Under the pieces are notes generated by a model. It was given only the letters and a program-made list of their open reading frames with translations. It was not told the DNA's origin and made no database searches. A DNA stretch of 64,000 nucleotides, from the NCBI RefSeq assembly GCF_001639145.1, contig NZ_LROY01000001.1, positions 994,501 through 1,058,500 of the forward strand, read 5' to 3'. Positions 62,706-64,000 of the stretch are shown piece after piece. The DNA comes from Microbulbifer sp. Q7 (GTDB lineage: Bacteria > Pseudomonadota > Gammaproteobacteria > Pseudomonadales > Cellvibrionaceae). Every line of letters begins with the position of its first letter. The first letter of the stretch is position 1. The position numbers and the translations under genes were made by a program.

Positions 62706-64000
62706 ATGTATACCGATGTGCACGCCGGCGATCAGCGTCCCTCAGGATGGGGTGACACACTCTGGTCGCTGGCACTACTTCTCTTTTCTCTCGCCGTAGC
62801 ACTGTGGCTGGTGTCACTGATCGGCGCCGTGCGCGCCGAGGCGCCGTTGGTGTTTGCGGTCCGCTGGGTGCCGAGCCTCGGCGTTGATTTCGCCTTCCTG
62901 GTCGATGGCCTGAGCCTGCTGTTTGCCCTGCTGGTCAGCGGCGTGGGCTTTTTCGTCTCCCTGTATGCCACCTTCTACTTGCGCAGCCATCCGTTGCTCA
63001 AGCGTTTTTTCCTGTACCTGTTGCTGTTCATGATTGGCATGCTCGGGCTGGTGCTGGCGGGCAACCTGATCACACTGTTTGTGTTCTGGGAGGTCACCAC
63101 GGTTGCCAGCTACCTGCTGATCGGGTTCAACCACGAGAGTGCAACGGCACGGCGCTCCGCGCTGCAGGCACTGCTGATTACGGCACTGGGCGGGCTGGCA
63201 CTGCTGGCGGGGCTGATCCTGCTGGGATCCGCCGCCGGTACCTATGACCTGGCCGAAGTGCTCTCGGCGCGGGACCTTGTGCAGGGGCATGCGCTTTACG
63301 TACCGATTCTGGTTCTTGTACTGATCGGCGCTTTTACCAAGTCGGCGCAGATGCCGCTGCATTTCTGGCTGCCCAATGCCATGGCGGCTCCCACTCCCGT
63401 CAGCGCGTATCTCCATTCCGCCACCATGGTGAAGGCGGGAATTTACCTGCTGGCGCGACTGCATCCGGTACTCGGCGGCACTGGGCCCTGGATGTGGATA
63501 TTGACCGTGGTAGGGGCGGTAACGGCGATCGTGGCGGCGATTCTGGCGCTGCGCCAGACGGATCTGAAGTTGGCACTTGCTTACACCACGGTGGTGGCAC
63601 TGGGGACCCTCACCATGTTTCTCGGCTCGGATGCCAGTGTGGCGATCGCCGCGGCAATTACCTTTGTACTGGTGCACTCGCTGTACAAGGCAGCGCTGTT
63701 CATGGTGGTAGGTATGATCGATCACCAGACCGGGACGCGGGAATTACACGCGCTCGGCGGGCTGTTCCGGCGGATGCCGGTAACCTTTGGTATAGCCCTC
63801 GCAGCGGGCCTGTCGATGGCAGGGTTTCCGCCATTTCTCGGATTTATTGGCAAGGAACTCAAGTACGAGGGGGCGCTGGCCATTACCGAAGGTCCCATGC
63901 TGGTGGCGTTTGCCGCGGTATTTGCCAATGCCCTGATCGTAGCGGTATCCGCCACGGTGGTGTTGCGGCCTTTTTGCGGACGCCTGCCTCCCAACCTGTC
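62706..64000 (+). CDS. Mrp/NADH-ubiquinone (MrpA/NuoL-like) proton-conducting subunit (partial)
   Basis: The frame is open from an ATG at 62706 (GGA upstream; in-frame TGA before it) to the edge, 431 codons. It is nearly all membrane helices. The core motifs of the complex-I-like antiporter family are clear: VFWEVTTVASYLLIGF and FTKSAQMPLHFWLPNAMAAPTPVSA, then LHSATMVKAGIYLLARL. The start fits MrpA/MnhA more than NuoL: VDGLSLLFALLVSG is typical for MrpA. With NhaA next to it, Na+/H+ exchange is a likely job. Downstream mrp genes lie outside the window. Confidence 0.88.
   Translation, partial: MYTDVHAGDQRPSGWGDTLWSLALLLFSLAVALWLVSLIGAVRAEAPLVFAVRWVPSLGVDFAFLVDGLSLLFALLVSGVGFFVSLYATFYLRSHPLLKRFFLYLLLFMIGMLGLVLAGNLITLFVFWEVTTVASYLLIGFNHESATARRSALQALLITALGGLALLAGLILLGSAAGTYDLAEVLSARDLVQGHALYVPILVLVLIGAFTKSAQMPLHFWLPNAMAAPTPVSAYLHSATMVKAGIYLLARLHPVLGGTGPWMWILTVVGAVTAIVAAILALRQTDLKLALAYTTVVALGTLTMFLGSDASVAIAAAITFVLVHSLYKAALFMVVGMIDHQTGTRELHALGGLFRRMPVTFGIALAAGLSMAGFPPFLGFIGKELKYEGALAITEGPMLVAFAAVFANALIVAVSATVVLRPFCGRLPPNL

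Noticed and set aside
1..64000. CRISPR array, rRNA or tRNA genes
   Set aside because: No regularly spaced repeats and no cloverleaf or rRNA sequence was recognised by eye.

Overview
The window reads as ordinary chromosome of a marine gammaproteobacterium, interrupted by one foreign, AT-rich defence-type island. The host genes are G+C-rich (for example 37 of 60 bases at 53281-53340). They encode many exported enzymes with clean signal peptides or lipoboxes, a Calvin-type class II aldolase next to pgk, and two kinds of sodium/proton antiporter (NhaA and the start of an MrpA-like gene). This fits a Cellvibrionales/Microbulbifer-like organism, but the genus is an inference from gene style and not a demonstrated assignment.

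Layout. 1-4.3 kb: part of a transglutaminase-like protein with a DUF350 protein, a small secreted protein, a globin, a secreted subtilase and a CPXCG protein. 4.7-7.3 kb: pgk and fba with promoter and terminator signals. 7.3-15.8 kb: housekeeping metabolism (alpha/beta hydrolase, RarD, SerA, a fumarylacetoacetase-family enzyme, a half-length asparaginase, a PuuC-like aldehyde dehydrogenase, TerC) and a 127-base imperfect palindrome. 15.8-20.8 kb: a tandem pair of large secreted serine hydrolases with an SxxK motif. 21-29.9 kb: an MltF-like lytic transglycosylase with two solute-binding domains, a transglutaminase/TPR protein, DUF3574, VOC, an MsbA-like exporter, a cold-shock protein and a DUF4382 lipoprotein. 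30-45 kb: YbiT, a minimal kinase-like protein, acetolactate synthase, a methyltransferase/PH/RhlE set, several envelope proteins, and a LysR regulator divergent from an oxidoreductase and a periplasmic DJ-1-like protein.

45.2-52.2 kb is the accessory island. It begins with two gene remnants: the tail of a beta-lactamase-family hydrolase, and a NERD-domain gene carrying a frameshift. They are followed by a tightly overlapping four-gene operon on the minus strand. In order of transcription it encodes a ComEC-type metallo-beta-lactamase, a trypsin-like protease with a long C-terminal extension, a small middle protein, and a 1058-residue SMC/Rad50-like ABC ATPase with a CPVC hook. The layout matches the ABC-three-component (ABC-3C) conflict systems predicted from comparative genomics. 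A plausible scheme is that the ATPase senses invading nucleoprotein and, through the middle component, releases the protease and/or the hydrolase. This is the most interesting object in the window. Sample G+C inside it is 16 of 60 (47161-47220), far from the neighbours.

52.4-64 kb returns to the host chromosome: an M16 peptidase lipoprotein, a META/SH3 protein, an MFS transporter, a lysophosphatidate acyltransferase, a glycine-zipper protein, an FeS-type cryptochrome/photolyase, NhaA, and an MrpA-like gene running off the edge. I saw no rRNA, tRNA, CRISPR array or intact transposase.
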